Source of the DNA: Cannabis sativa
Lineage: Eukaryota; Streptophyta; Magnoliopsida; Rosales; Cannabaceae
NCBI RefSeq assembly: GCF_029168945.1
Contig: NW_026870043.1
Location: 8,562,501 to 8,626,500, forward strand
DNA length: 64,000 nucleotides
Direction: 5' to 3'
In this document: in pieces, positions 1 to 11,900 of the stretch
Layout: each line of letters starts with the position of its first letter
Position numbering within the stretch: position 1 is the stretch's first letter
Notes under the pieces: model-generated
Database searches by the model: none
Told to the model about the DNA's origin: nothing
The model's input: only the letters and a program-made list of their open reading frames with translations
Position numbers and translations under genes: made by a program

Positions 1-746
1 GTTCATGACAGAGGCTACATAAGTTAAAGGCCTACAGAAGAGGGTGATATACGACAATACAGAGGGGCATACTCCCATTGAGTAACTTCTAGATGGACAT
101 CTGAAGGATCTCGACCAACAACATGAAGGAGTTCCTTGATAGAGCTGATGGCTTTATCAAACTCGAAGAAGCCATACGATAGGCCTAGACGGGGCATGTC
201 AACAATAAGCAGTCATGAGACATCCTACAGTCTCATGACCTACCAAGTGCACAGGCAGACACCAGTAACTCTACCAAGACCTCTAATGGCAAGACGATTA
301 GAAACAAATGCAACACGCATAGATGTGAGAGGAGTATTGGCAAAAAGGGGAAGTTTAGCGTGTCTACCACGCCACAAAACCACAAGGAGGAGAAGTATAC
401 CTGTATCACCCTTTACATGGAGAAACTTGAGGCAATCTTCATGGCCACGTAGGGAATAGTCCCCTATAGAAAGCCCTTTCCCATAAAAAGGGAGCTGAGC
501 AAGAGGGACATGTCGAAGTTCTGTCGATTTAACAATAACTTCGGCCATAACACCAATGAGTGCCAAAATCTAAAGAGGGAGATTGAATACCTCATAAGGC
601 ATAACAATCCCCACCCTTTATTTTGATGTGCAAAATTACCAAACTCAGGAACAAGGTGCCCAAAATAGAGATCCAATGCCACCACCGGTGGCAGGACATT
701 AGGGGTCATCATTGACAGACCCCACATTACAGGTGAGACCAGCAAA
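1..746 (+). pseudogene. Gag remnant of T1 with zinc knuckle
   Basis: Most of this stretch has lost its frame. At about 521-606 a readable piece contains a cysteine/histidine knuckle of the Tat type (FGHNTNECQNLK), matching GHSTNECKNLK in the Gag of T2 at about 35230-35270. That knuckle binds RNA in Gag. Positions 1-470 hold no segment I can assign beyond their place upstream of the knuckle. Open frames on either strand here are short and have no recognisable domain. Confidence 0.6.
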
Positions 747-1190
747 GTGAGGGAGCACTATGGTCGGACACTCCGTCACAAGCCTAAAAGCAACATCGTG
801 ACCGTTAAAGACAAGGGCTCTACGCAACCAAAACTTATAGAGCCAACAATTTCTTTCACAGAAGAAGACGCTACTCAAATCAGTTTCCCACACAACGACA
901 TCCTGGGCATTACTGCACAAATCAGGAACATGACAGTAGCAAGATGCATGATTGACAATGGAGCCTCCTCCAACATTATTTTTGGGTTAATATATGAAAA
1001 GATGGGGCTCCAACTCACCGACCTGGCACCCTGTAACCAAGTGATGTATGGCTTTTTTGGGAAAAGCATCGCACCTGTCAGGTATATCAGATTACCCCTC
1101 ACAGTTGGAGAAAATCAAACCACCAGAACTTTGATGCCACAGTTCGTCGTATTTGACATTCCACCAGCCTTCAATGACATGATAGGCTGA
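747..1190 (+). pseudogene. Aspartic protease remnant of T1
   Basis: An open segment of about 147 codons carries the retropepsin active-site motif MIDNGASSNI, near codon 70, followed by the flap-region sequence and VVFDIPPAFNDMIG. The order and wording match the T2 protease (LIDNGSSVNLLF, then VVVDCPTAYNTILG). In the living element this enzyme would cut the Gag-Pol polyprotein. The segment ends in a TGA where T2 continues with Arg-Pro, so the frame is lost here. Confidence 0.75.
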
Positions 1191-1599
1191 CCAAACCCTA
1201 ATGACCTGAAGGCGGTAACTTCCATCTACCACATATGCCTCAAATTTCTAACAATGCATGGGGTAGGATGCGTGAGGGGAGACCAGCAGTCTGCCCGTCA
1301 CTGTTACAACTTGGCCCTATCCAAAGCCAAGAAAGAGAATACACCCACTAAGGGCCCAAAAGACGAGCCTAACAAAGGGAAATGAAGTCCAGCCCAAAGT
1401 GGGGACACTGACATCGATCTTCACTTTGGGGATCTTACAGGAAGCTTCAGATCTGTAGAAGACTTAGAAGAAGTGGAGGTTGATCCCACTTTCCCAACAA
1501 GAAGACTGAAGATTGGGAAAGGTTTATCACAAGAAATTAAATCAATACTGATAAGATTTCTAAGGGCAAACCTAGAACTTTTTGCGTTATCACATGGAG

Positions 1600-2311
1600 A
1601 CATGATCGGGTTGAACACTCTGTGATGACCCATGCACTCAATATCGATCCAAAAATTTGACCTGTTCAACAAAAGAGGAGGCTACTAGACAAGGAGCACA
1701 CCCAAGCGCTAAAAGATGAGGTCAAGAGGCTACGACCCCATAACTTCATAACATAGGAATTGTATCCACTATGGGTGTCCAACCAAGTACTGGTGCCCAA
1801 ACCTAATAAAAGTGGAGAGTATGCATCAACTTCACCAACCTAAATAAAGATATCCAAAGGACTGTTTTTCGCTTCCCAGAATTGACAAGCTTATAGACGC
1901 CACATAACGCCATGAAATCTTGAGTTTCATGGTTGCATAATCAAGTTACAACCAAATAAAGATGCATCCACCAGATCAAGAGCACACTAGCTTCATGACA
2001 GACTTAGGTCTGTACTGCTACAAAGTCATTCCCTTCAGGCTGAACAATCCAAGGGCCACATATCAGAGGTTGGTGAACATGATGTTCAAAGATCTCATTG
2101 GTTGCTACATGGAGGTGTATGTGGACGACATGCTTGTCAAGTCCAAAAAGGCTGGGGGCATGTAGAGGACCTAGGTGAATGCTTCAAAATCCTTTTCAGC
2201 TATAACATGAAGCTCAACCCCCTTAAATGTTCTTCTCGAGTAGGCTCCAGAAAATTCCTTGGCTTCATAGTCAACGCCAAAGGAATAGAAAGATACCTAG
2301 ACAAGATCTAA
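1600..2311 (+). pseudogene. Reverse transcriptase remnant of T1
   Basis: RT pieces lie in two or more frames. About 1780-1870 encodes the N-terminal VLVPKPN region. 1962-2165 carries the catalytic box YVDDMLVKSK, followed by a TAG. 2160-2311 continues in another frame with MKLNPLKC and FLGFIVNAKG. The T2 RT has the same blocks (YVDDMLVKSK, MKLNPKKC, FLGFIV), which fixes family and orientation. The catalytic aspartates survive, but at least one frameshift and several stops make the copy inactive. Confidence 0.8.
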
Positions 2312-2329
2312 GTGCTTTTGGGCATTAAG

Positions 2330-3270
2330 TTACCACAAGTGTCATTGAAGTACAAAGCCTAATAGGACGCATTGCTACATTAAGCAGATTTGTATCCAAG
2401 TCTATAGAAAAATGTATACCCTTCTTTAACATTCTCAGAGGTAACAAAAAATTAGTAGATAGATGAGTGTGAAAATGCGTTCTAGGAGCTGAAGAAACAA
2501 CCTCAACCACTTGTGTTGTCCAAGCCCCAAGATAATGAAAAGCTAGGGTGTACCTAGAAGTCACATAACATGTTGTGATTGTTGTCCTCAAAAGAGAAGA
2601 AGACGTCGTACAGTACCCTGTATACTACCTTTGCAAAGGCTAATCAACGTTGAATGTCAATACCAAATTATGGAGAAGTTGACTTATATTTTGCTCTTGG
2701 CTCGAAAAAATTTATGGCCTTACTTCAAGCACAGCCCATAAAGGTGTACACTTATCAACCATTACGATAGGTTTTATGAAAACCTAAAGCTTCAGACTGA
2801 CTACTCAAATGGTCATTGCATTGAGCTTGGCCAGTTCGAGATCACATATCAACTAAGAACAGTCATAAATTGTCAAGCCCTTACAGACTTCATAGTTGAG
2901 AGCACAAACTCATCTCTTGAAATCTCTCAAGATTTAGGAGAAAAGCAAGAGCCAAAGAAGAAGTGTCTGAGATTCTAAAAAATTCCAAGAGCTCCACCCA
3001 ATGAGCAATTAAATTTGGCTTTAAAGCCTCAAACAATGAGGCTAAATACAAAGCCTTAATAGCTGGCCTCAAACTGACATATGAAGTATGGCCCGTCCAC
3101 CGAGACATATTCAGTGATTCTCTACTAATTGTGAATAAAGTCCTTGGTGAATACATAGCTCGAGGTGAAAAAATGGTGGCCTACTTACTAAGTCAGCTCA
3201 AAGGCTACACAATCAGGCAGATCCCTAGAGAGCAGATGCACTTGCCATTTAGCAAGTAGCACCATTGCCG
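2330..3270 (+). pseudogene. Two RNase H domain remnants of T1
   Basis: About 2330-2880 aligns by order with the RT connection and Ty3-type RNase H of T2 (PVYYL, then a segment like RKLRPYFQAHPIKV) but is full of stops. About 2890-3270 carries a second RNase H of the archaeal-like type: NNEAKYKALIAGL, then FSDSLLIVNKVLGEY and IPRE. The T2 counterparts are NNEAEYEALIAGL and YSDSQLVVN. In T1 the catalytic Glu of that block reads Lys (EAKYKAL). A second RNase H is a known mark of Tat-lineage elements. Confidence 0.7.
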
Positions 3271-3284
3271 ACAAGGCAAATTTT

Positions 3285-4606
3285 GTGCCAATACATTTCC
3301 TAGAAGAACCCAACATTTCCATCCCAGAAGAACTCAACATGTTGGATGACACTCCAACATTGATGACACCTATTGTGGCTTACATCCAAACTAGAACCTT
3401 GCCAGAAGACAAGAATGAAGCGAAAAAGATAAAAAGAAAGGCTGCTAAGTATCTAATCCTAGACAGAGTAATGTACAAAAAGAGCTTTTCCATGCCACTC
3501 TTAAGGTGTGTCACCAAGGCTGAAGACAAGCGACTACTGATAGAAGTGCATGAAGGCTTTTGTAGCAATCATGTCGGGAGAAAAGCCTATCTAAGAGTAT
3601 ACTCTGACAGGGATACTTCTAGCCAACAATGATCGAGGACTCGATGGCCTACGTCAAAAGATGTGAGAAATGCCCGAGATTCTCAAAAATTCCAAGAGCT
3701 CCACCCAATGTGTTCACGATGATGCAGTCTCCATGGCCCTTTGCAGTATGGGAGATAGACCTTAATGGTCAACTCCCAAAGGGAAAAGGAGGGGTACAAT
3801 GTGCTATAGTAGCAGTAGACTACTTCACCAAGTGGGCAGAAGCTGAACCCCTAGCAATAATCACCTCCAAAAAAGTCCTTGACTTTGTTGTCAAGAACAT
3901 CATAAGTCGATTCAAACTTCCCCACAAGATTTTGTCAGACAATGGGAAGTAGTTCGACAGTGACTTGTTCACTAATTTCTGCAACAGGCATGGTATCATC
4001 AAAAGCTTCTTTGTTGTGGCCCATCCTCAAGCAAATGGGTAGGTAGAAGCTGTCAACAAAACGCTGAAGGACACCCTAAAGAAGCGCCTTGAGGAAGGAA
4101 AAGGAAACTGGCCTGAATTGGTCTCATAGGTCCTATGGTCCCACAGGACTACCAAGAAGATAGCCACCGAGCAAACTCCATTCGCTCTAGCTTATGGCTA
4201 TGAGGCAATGTTGCTTGTAGAGCTGGTGCCATTATCTAACAAGAGAAAAACCTATGACCAACAAACAAACAACATCCTACGAAAAAAAATCCCTTGAAGA
4301 AGTAAAAGAAAAAAGAGATCAAGCCAACCTAAAACTGTAGGCCTACCACCAAAAGGTAGTAAGGCACTTCAGCAAGCAAGTCAAGGACAGGAAATTCTTC
4401 ATAGGAGACCTGGTGCTCTGAAGAGCGTTCTTGAACACTAAAGATTCAGTAGCAGGAGTGTTGGAACCTAACTGGGAAGGCCCCTATCAAGTTCCAGAGA
4501 TAACTAGTAAGGGAGCCTACAAGTTGGGAAAGTACAACAAGAACATGGAGCTCGTTCTCCTACCAAGATACTGGAATGGAGAGAACCTTCACAAATACTA
4601 TTAGTA
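3285..4606 (+). pseudogene. Integrase remnant of T1
   Basis: The zinc-binding N-terminus is seen as [11 protein letters not shown] and then CEKCPRF. The catalytic core follows with WEIDLNGQLP (first Asp), VDYFTKWAEAEP and LSDNGK (second Asp), then VEAVNKTL carrying the Glu. The C-terminal part ends near 4600 at a segment like the T2 end (WNADHPRKYY). A frame change near 3630 and a TAG near 3950, right after SDNGK, break the gene. Closest relative in the window: the T2 integrase at 38378-39436. Confidence 0.8.
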
Positions 4607-5030
4607 GCTAGCTTACAGATACTACTCCAATGTAGCCATTCTACCTACTCAACATTAGAGTACAAAAGGGCTAGTACCCATGGCCTTTTAAGCATGGTCT
4701 CCAACCGTTCTTCAACGAAGGCCTCTACTATGCAAGGCAAGCAGGGATAGCCACTTGATATCTAGAAGCAAAATTGTGTACTGTAAGCTTGTGATTCAAT
4801 TTAATTAATTTGCAAAGTAACAAAGACCAATTAATGAATGAAAAACAATATTTATGTTCAATTTATTGCGTCTAAAACACTGGCCAACAAGATTAACTTC
4901 TCGAAGTTATTCTTTTCTCAGTTCCACATGCGTACAACGGGCAACGCCCCAAGAAAATTCCTAGGCAAGGTCTGTGAAACTTGGTGAATTGCAAGTGACC
5001 AAGAGACTGTAAGTTTGTGTGTTCACTTGG
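4607..5030. other. Untranslated part of T1 between pol and the CACTA insertion
   Basis: No gene is recognised. By position this matches the region between the pol stop and the end of the antisense gene in T2. The sequence is ordinary and AT-rich. It resumes at 7447, after the transposon. Confidence 0.5.
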
Positions 5031-5330
5031 CACTACTAGAAAGTCGAGTTTTAGTGACACACATTGTGTAACTCTAAAAGTGTATAGTGACACTTCAACG
5101 CGTGTCACTAATGAGGGTGACTGGAAAGACAATTTTTAGTGACACTTCACACGTGTCATTGAAACCTTCTGCATTCATTTTCTACGTGTCACTATAGGCG
5201 TATAGAGTGAGGTTTTGTCAGACTAAAACAATAACAGCCACACACATGAAGTGTCACTATATCCTTTTTTTTTTCTTTTTTATTAATATTTTTAGAGATA
5301 TAGTGACACACAAAAAGTGCCACTATATTA
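5031..5330. repeat. Left terminal and subterminal repeat region of the CACTA element
   Basis: At least eight copies of AGTGACAC or its reverse complement, some with one mismatch, occur in both orientations, often preceded by T-A or A-T steps (TATAGTGACAC, GTGTCACTATA). Density falls sharply after 5330, where AT-rich filler begins. Confidence 0.85.
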
Positions 5331-6562
5331 AATATTTTTCTAAATAAAATAATATTTAATTTGATTTAATATAAATCTGTATTAAGAATTTAAATAGGTA
5401 TCATTATCAATTTAAATTATAAATTATATAAATATAAATACATCTAAATTAATAACTAAAAAAATACACAAAAATAATTATATTATAATTAATAGCAGTA
5501 ATACACAATAGGTGATTCAAAAAAATACAAGTATAATTTAAATAAAATACAAAAACAAAATACAATAACAGTAAAACAAAAAATATGACCACAAACCTAG
5601 AAATTTGTATGAACAATACAACAACAAAAAAGAAATAAAATTATCAACACTAGTACAACAAAAAAAATGAGTCTTAATTCGTAAAAGAAACTGACCATAT
5701 TCTACATTTTATTAAGAAAAAAATTAATAGCCTCAAGAAATAAAAAATTTAATCGACACCATCTTCAATTGGGTCTTGCCCAATGCATTTTCATCTTCAG
5801 ATTAGGTAGGCAAAAGGTCTGACTGAGAACCTGTTGAATGGAGGGCTACAACAAAGCAAATTCGCAAACAAACAAACAAAGAGTCCTGAGTGATCACCCT
5901 TCTTCCTTGTTATTACTTTAAGATAAAAATTGAAAAACCAATAAAATTATGAGAAGGGTTATTGAAAAAAAAAATAGCTTATTAGAATTAATATGCCAAA
6001 TGAAAAGGCTCGACTTGAATTTGGACTTTATCTATTTACATTTGAAGAGCCTAAGAAAGCCTTCAGACATAACAAAAGTTGGTCTAAAGAGCTATATATA
6101 TAATAACCTTTTCGGTTTTAAAACTAAAACCTAAAAATTAGAAAGAAAAAATCTAGACTTAGATATAGTAAAGCATGCCAACTTCAATAAGACTGATGTG
6201 TGGAATATTAAGTGCCAAAGCTGGTCCTCTACAATTCTTCCTTAGAAATGAATATCCAATATCAGTCACAAGTTTTTTCAACAACAACATAAAACCCCAA
6301 ATTAATACTCAAAAAAAAAACAACAATATAAAACCCCAAATTAATCTCATATTCGAATTTAACAGTACATGAGATTTAGAAGCCAAATTAAAAAATACTA
6401 ATAATATTTCAATAAAAATCCAAAAAAAAACAGAGAACAAGCTCCAACAGCTCAATCCTTAGATATTGAAGACAAAAAGAATAAAAAAAATACACATTGA
6501 TAGATTTGATAAAAAAACTAATTCCTAGATCCATACCAGCCGAACATAACATACAAATATAT

Positions 6563-6580
6563 GAGAGAGAGAGAGAGAGA
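6563..6580. repeat. (GA)n microsatellite inside the CACTA element
   Basis: Nine uninterrupted GA units. It opens a purine-rich stretch of about 400 bp (6560-7020) with many GAGAGA blocks and the only locally GC-richer segment of the transposon (6640-6860). No open frame there has a recognisable domain. Confidence 0.9.
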
Positions 6581-7179
6581 TCTATACCAGTTCTTCTCCA
6601 ACAACGCCACCAATATTGAACTTAGTCTCCACCATTGTCATTAGCTCTGGTGTTCTTCGCCGAGAAACATGATGGGGTATATTGTGGGTTTACCGGAGTT
6701 AGCATTCGGCATGGGCAGCGCCAAACAGAGAAGAGATCTTGGGGCTTCAAGGACTGAGGAGGGAGAGAGATAGGCATGTCGCTGGTCGTTGAGAAGAAAG
6801 AGAGAAGCGGGAGAGGAGAGAGAGAAAGACGTCTGCTGGTTGCCGGAGTAGAGGAGCAATGACTCCAATTGAGAGGAGGGAGATAGAGAGGCGAGATAGA
6901 GAGAACTAATTTAGGGTTTTTTGTTTGTTTCAGGTGATAAAGAGAGATAGAGAGGCAAGATACAAAGCAAACATTTAGGGCTTTTTGTTTTGTTTCACAG
7001 TTTCAGGCTATAAAGAGAGATAGCCTTTTATTTTATTGCATTTTTTCTTTTTTTAAGGAAAATTTGATTTTTTTTTTGTTGGCGGAAAGGAAAAAAAAGC
7101 TTTTCATTTAATACTTCTTTTTTATTTTTTTTATTTCTTTATTAATTACAACTGTATATTTATTGAAAAAAATTAAAAT

Positions 7180-7443
7180 TATGATATAGTGACACCCCTT
7201 GTGTGTTAGGATATATTTAGCCATTCACGTTTAGCGTGTCACTATAGGCCAACATTTTTTAAATTAATAAAAATTAAAAAAAAATAGATTTTACTCTTTA
7301 GTGACACATATTACAAGAGACTAACACCGAATGTTTAGAGTCTGATTGTGTGTGTCACTAAAAATTACTTCTAACTCTTTAGTGACGTGCATTTTTATGT
7401 GTGTCACTAAATAGTGTCACTAAAAGGTTAAATTGTAGTAGTG
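7180..7443. repeat. Right subterminal and terminal repeat region of the CACTA element
   Basis: About seven copies of AGTGACAC or GTGTCACT lie here in both orientations, mirroring the left end. The last copy is 18 bases from the terminal inverted repeat. Confidence 0.85.
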
Positions 7444-7446
7444 TGG

Positions 7447-7851
7447 GGGGCACCCACACCGTACAATGCATCAAACTAGCACAGAGAACTTATGCAGAGA
7501 AATTTTAACGCTTAGAATAAGCTACCAAACCTGCTTCTAAGTCAAGTACATGCATACTTCGCTTGACATAAAGAAAAGTAAATTTGGATACTTACATGTC
7601 AAGGCCATAAGAAGATAGCCTGGATTATAGATTTTCTGGTTGGTCACACAATCCATGATAAAAAAAAAGCAACAGGGCCAAAAAATAGCAGTGTTCAAAA
7701 CAAAGGGCCTATAGGCCAAAGGTACGAACATGAAGGCCATGGCGCTGTAAAATAAGTAATGTTCTAAAAGTAAAAAGCCACAAGCCATACAGAACATGAA
7801 AATATTGTATATATTATACAATTGTAATGTTGAATACTAATAGTGAAAATA
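7447..7851. other. T1 spacer between the CACTA element and the antisense ORF remnant
   Basis: This continues the T1 3' region interrupted at 5030. The short minus-strand frame at 7537-7821 shows no known domain and I do not call it a gene. Confidence 0.4.
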
Positions 7852-8400
7852 CTACCTATATGTGTGCAGGGTAGGTGGAGCCGAGTTAGAAGCTATAAGA
7901 TCAGGATTACTGGCGTCTAGGCCGTCCACAGCATCTACAGGCTGGCCAGCCTGGTGGTTAAAGTCCTGGTGGGCCACCTCCTCAATAAGAGTTCTGGCAA
8001 GCCCCTCATCATGAACCTGAGGAAGAACCCTTTGGATAGGCGGCTGTCTGGTTTGCTCCCAACTGGCTCTTAAATAGCATCTTTCCCCAAGCCAACATGT
8101 TCTCAAGGAAAGCCTCCCTGCCCATGTATGATAGATCAACCCTAGGGTTACGCAACTTGAACTCATAGATGAGTTCTGAGGACAAGCCAATGTAGTCATC
8201 CTTTATGGCATGTTGGCAATCAAGAGCCCCTCTTAGTTTCTCCTCATGCCCTATGAGTTTTGACTCCAGTCTAGAGATACAAGCAACTTGCCTTGTGTTC
8301 TCCTTGTTCCTTGTACCAAGCATGGTCTCAAAGCTAGAAATCATGCTCTGTTTCTCCATGAGGAGAGCCTCCATCTCAAATATGGCCTGATCCTTTGCCA
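7852..8400 (-). pseudogene. Remnant of the T1 antisense ORF
   Basis: Two overlapping minus-strand frames together make about 170 codons. The first (8374-8009) is polar and heptad-like (ISRLESKLIGHEEKLR), resembling the coiled-coil last exon of the T2 antisense gene. A frameshift near 8010-8060 passes into the second, which ends at 7852. Its place, convergent with pol near the 3' end of a Tat element, is that of the T2 antisense gene at 39959-43088. The upstream part was lost when the copia LTR inserted at 8413. Confidence 0.55.
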
Positions 8401-8412
8401 GAAGGGAAGCCT

Positions 8413-9911
8413 GTTGGAAATATTTTAACAGGAACTAGATTTACTAACAAGTTTGTTTCAATAACATTCTAATATGAATTTCTAAAACAATGAAATAAAC
8501 ATATATAAAGTTTAAGAAACCTTACATTGATTGCATTGGAATATAATGACTCCTTTTGTTCAGATCTCTAACCCTTGATTCCTTTCTATAGCTGAGCATT
8601 ATCTATATTTGAACCTGGATCTCTTTCTCTCCTTCTTCTTGATTGGATTCTTCACAATCTTACATACTATGATTGAGGACCAACTTGATGTGTGTGGGCA
8701 CTCACTCTATCACTAATGGCTGAATAATATTTAGTAAAGAAAGACTAAGTGTTTTGAAATGAAGAAGAAAGAAGAAGGAAGAGATCTCATCAAAAGCTAG
8801 GTTATTAGCTTTGGAGGCATTAGTTTGGATGAAGAGACCATAGCCTTCCTTTTATACTATCTTCAATAGGTTTAGGGTTGAATTATTAGGAATAAAAAAT
8901 TGATAAAAATAGAGTAAAATATGACCCTATGGTCGGCAACTTAATGGGCCCCATATTTGTTTGGGCTTTGTCATTTTTCTCAACTATTTTACCTATTTTT
9001 ACAAATACCACTTTTTGCAACTTCAACCCTATAAATGCCAAAACTATTTATTTAATAATTAAAATAACTATAAAATAAAATTTTCATTTGATATATATTT
9101 ATTAATTAGACTCCATAAAGTCTCTTAATTAACAAATAAACCCCAAAACACTATATCTTCACAATCAAGCCACATCTTAGTGAAAACACTTGGCCACCTA
9201 TAAATGATATTATAGTGAACTATTATAGTCACTAAAATGAGCGCTCTATCATTTATCTCTATTTAGCAAGCTCGAAGGAAATCATCGTTTCACTTCTAAA
9301 TACCTATAGAAGCTATAGATTCCATGTCTATGATTAGCGCTCCCACTCAATTGTACTACCATGTTCCCAAAATGTACGTATCACCCTGACCAAAAAGTAG
9401 GCTTAACTACTAAATCAAAGAACATGACTAACATTCTTGAGATCGAACCTAATCATGTCAAGATTAAGATCATTTGATCTAGGATCAACTAGGTGATATT
9501 CAATTGAATAGATATTATGATAAATTTATCATATCTAATCAAAGTTCAATATCGGTCCCTTCCAATGTATACTCCATTCATCTGATACTGGTAAACTTTG
9601 CCAATACCCTGGAAAGGACATAACACTTATCCAAGGTGTAAGTATACCTATCGCTGATTATCATGCCAATCTAAATCTAGTGAACTAACAAATCAGGGAA
9701 TTAAACTTTTGAACATATAATTATGATTATATTCCACTGTGCTGACAACACTATAATCATGAGCAAATACATATGTTCTGGACCTAATATAATTTATAAT
9801 CATGAAATAAATCATGTGAACCATGCAACATAAAATGTGATTTCTGAACTTTATTAATTAGTAAATTTGATTATATTGAAATGGGTTTTATTTATGGCAC
9901 AAAACACAACA
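8413..9911 (-). repeat. 3' LTR of copia A
   Basis: It runs from TGTTGGAAAT to CACAACA and, read on the minus strand, matches the LTRs at 13722, 19141, 47136 and 52352. At about 1.5 kb it is shorter than the 1.86-1.90 kb of the others, so it has internal deletions. It is followed by CTCTCACTTGCAC, whose complement GTGCAAGTGAGAG is the polypurine tract position. Confidence 0.85.
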
Positions 9912-9929
9912 AACTCTCACTTGCACTAA

Positions 9930-11900
9930 TATAAAACAAAAAGTGCATTTCAAATAATCTCAACATCTTGATATCCAAATGAAGTGTAGTTTGTAGTATA
10001 CTCTCCGTAATAGAATCTGACAGGTTGTATTGAATACAACCTTTCCGCCACCATTACATTTCCTTAATCACAAAAATTCTAAATATTGTGAAATTCCTCT
10101 CTATATGCATACTCCTCTAGGGATACTGGATTCTTTACTTTTTTTGGCAACAACTTCTGCGTTAGTCAGGAAGTAACACTAGTAGTTAATTAAATGTTCG
10201 AATAATGCCAAAAAAAATGTATAGAACTTTCCTAAGACTGAATAAGTATCTTTCCCGCAACTTTAACATTTAGTCTCTCTGGTAGAGTTAGAGAATTCAG
10301 ATAGGTTTTTACACTTCTCCAAAATCAGTACTCCACCCTAGAGTAATCACCATCTCATCACCATACTTTCTAGCACTAAGGCAAGTCTAGAAAGTTGATT
10401 TGGTGTAGTCTAAGAGTATTAAATATACCCTTATGGACTAGCATATAGTTCCTCTTCTTCATCTTCAGATTCACTTGATTGTCTTCCAATGTTCTTTTCC
10501 TAGAATAATCTGATACCTACTCACTACTCCCACTCAACAGCAGGTGTTTGGTCTAATGCACAGGAAAGCTTATTTGAGACCTCTCACTGTTGATTCAAGA
10601 AACACCTTCATGGCTTTATCTTTTCTGGAATAGTAGAAACTTTTCCTTAAGTAAATGAGATCTATATCTAGAAGTCGAAGAGCTTCTATAGATTTAGCAA
10701 CTAGAAAAGAAAATGCTTCAGCATCTTACTTAAGTAAATTGCTTGCACTAGAGTAAGTAAATTACCAGGCATACCACAAGTCATAGGTTTAGATAATCTC
10801 AAACCTATAATACAAGGAACAGGAAGTTTTTTTCAGTCCATTGAATAGACTTACTAACGAAATTTCCTTTCTTTTCCTTGTAACAGAAAACTTTTGGTTG
10901 TTCCATATGAATGGTTTTAACCATAATTCTCTTGGCTTTGCTTCTTAGTTTCTTATTCTGACAATACATTACTTGTAAAAACTAATAATGGATTTTCATC
11001 ACAATTGTCTTCCAAGTCCTAATAGGGTGAGTTCCTTGAAACTGTCCCACTACGACAAGGTACCGTGAATTTATGTCTAAGAATACTAAATGGTATTATC
11101 CTCTTCGGTTGTGTCAAGACAACAGAGGCAGTGGGATTATCTTATACAAAATAAGATGATTGAACACTTTTGGAATCAAGAAAAATATCTCCTTTATTTG
11201 CTACTTTGTTAAAACAAACACTTTCTTATCTAATGTCTATGGGATGGTCCACCCCTAATCACTTAGAATAGCTAACAAACATCCAAACCTTGGTTAACAA
11301 TTCTAGCTTTTCTTAAGAGCACAATTAGGTCATCCATGAATCTAGTAATGGTTTATACTAAGGAGACAACCATTCCATCATTTTGAAATTTTCCTATCAC
11401 TAGGTTATATCCCTAGAAGGACGTAGGCAATTGGTAGTCACTAATCATAGACATTATACTATCATCAAAATGCAAATCGAAATTCAGGGAAGGTAAGTTT
11501 GGATATAATTCAATAATCAACTTAATGATCTTTGAACTGCATATCTACCAAATATTTCTCCACCCCTATCAGTTCGCAAGATCTTTAACCACTTACCTTA
11601 ATGGTTTTCCACCATTGCTAGAAATTTATGAAAATTTTCAAACATTTCAAATTTCTTTTGCAAAAGGTATAATCTAGAGTGATCGTCTTAAGAATATAAG
11701 GAAAACTCATATCCACCCCTAAAAGTACATCCATATGGGAGATGATCTTACTTTCAAGTGAATATAGGCATATTGACTCTTTACAGAGAATGATCTTGTC
11801 AAAACCACTATGAACAAGATGCAAATGCCATAGATTTATAAAAGAATGTGGTTGTGGTCTTTTGATGACTTAGGTCTAGTTACATCAAAGAGTTCTTAGA
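9930..11900 (-). pseudogene. Decayed copia pol of element A (integrase, RT C-terminus, RNase H)
   Basis: Read on the minus strand, the integrase box LRTDRGGE lies at 11558-11580, preceded by a block like the DDHSR strand at about 11671-11692. Downstream comes an RT C-terminal block like RPDTC-VGVVSRYQ (about 10505-10560) and an RNase H entry block GKEHWKTIK (about 10477-10500). Integrase before RT is the copia order. The distance from integrase box to RNase H is only about 1 kb, so much of RT is missing. In-frame stops sit after the Cys of the RT block and after EHWKTIK, and elements E and F share both. Confidence 0.7.

Larger units (their letters stand above)
5031..7443. mobile_element. Non-autonomous CACTA (En/Spm-type) DNA transposon, 2,413 bp
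   Basis: The element begins with CACTACTAGAA and ends with TTGTAGTAGTG, the inverted complement of CACTACTACAA. The ends share CACTACTA and, about 18 bases in, TTTTAGTGACAC. It is flanked by the 3-bp direct repeat TGG (5028-5030 and 7444-7446), the duplication length expected for CACTA elements. Many subterminal copies of AGTGACAC or its complement GTGTCACT lie within about 300 bp of each end; these are the usual transposase binding sites. No transposase domain (TNPD/TNP2) is seen, so it would need an enzyme from elsewhere. It sits in the 3' part of T1. Confidence 0.9.
1..8412 (+). mobile_element. Decayed Ty3/gypsy Tat/Retand-type retrotransposon T1 (5' end outside window)
   Basis: Remnants occur in the order Gag zinc knuckle, protease, RT, RNase H, second RNase H, integrase, then an ORF remnant on the opposite strand. 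This is the order of the complete Tat element at 32591-44726, and the integrase segments are plainly related at protein level (for example IPRAPPN and SPWPFAVW occur in both). Frame changes and stops occur every few hundred bases, so the copy is old and inactive. The 5' LTR lies before the window. The 3' end is cut by a copia LTR at 8413 and by the CACTA transposon at 5031-7443. No 3' LTR of this copy is visible. Confidence 0.85.

Noticed and set aside
6640..6868. A transposase exon in the CACTA element
   Set aside because: The only open frame is 75 codons on the minus strand in a low-complexity purine-rich region and shows no TNPD/TNP2 motif.
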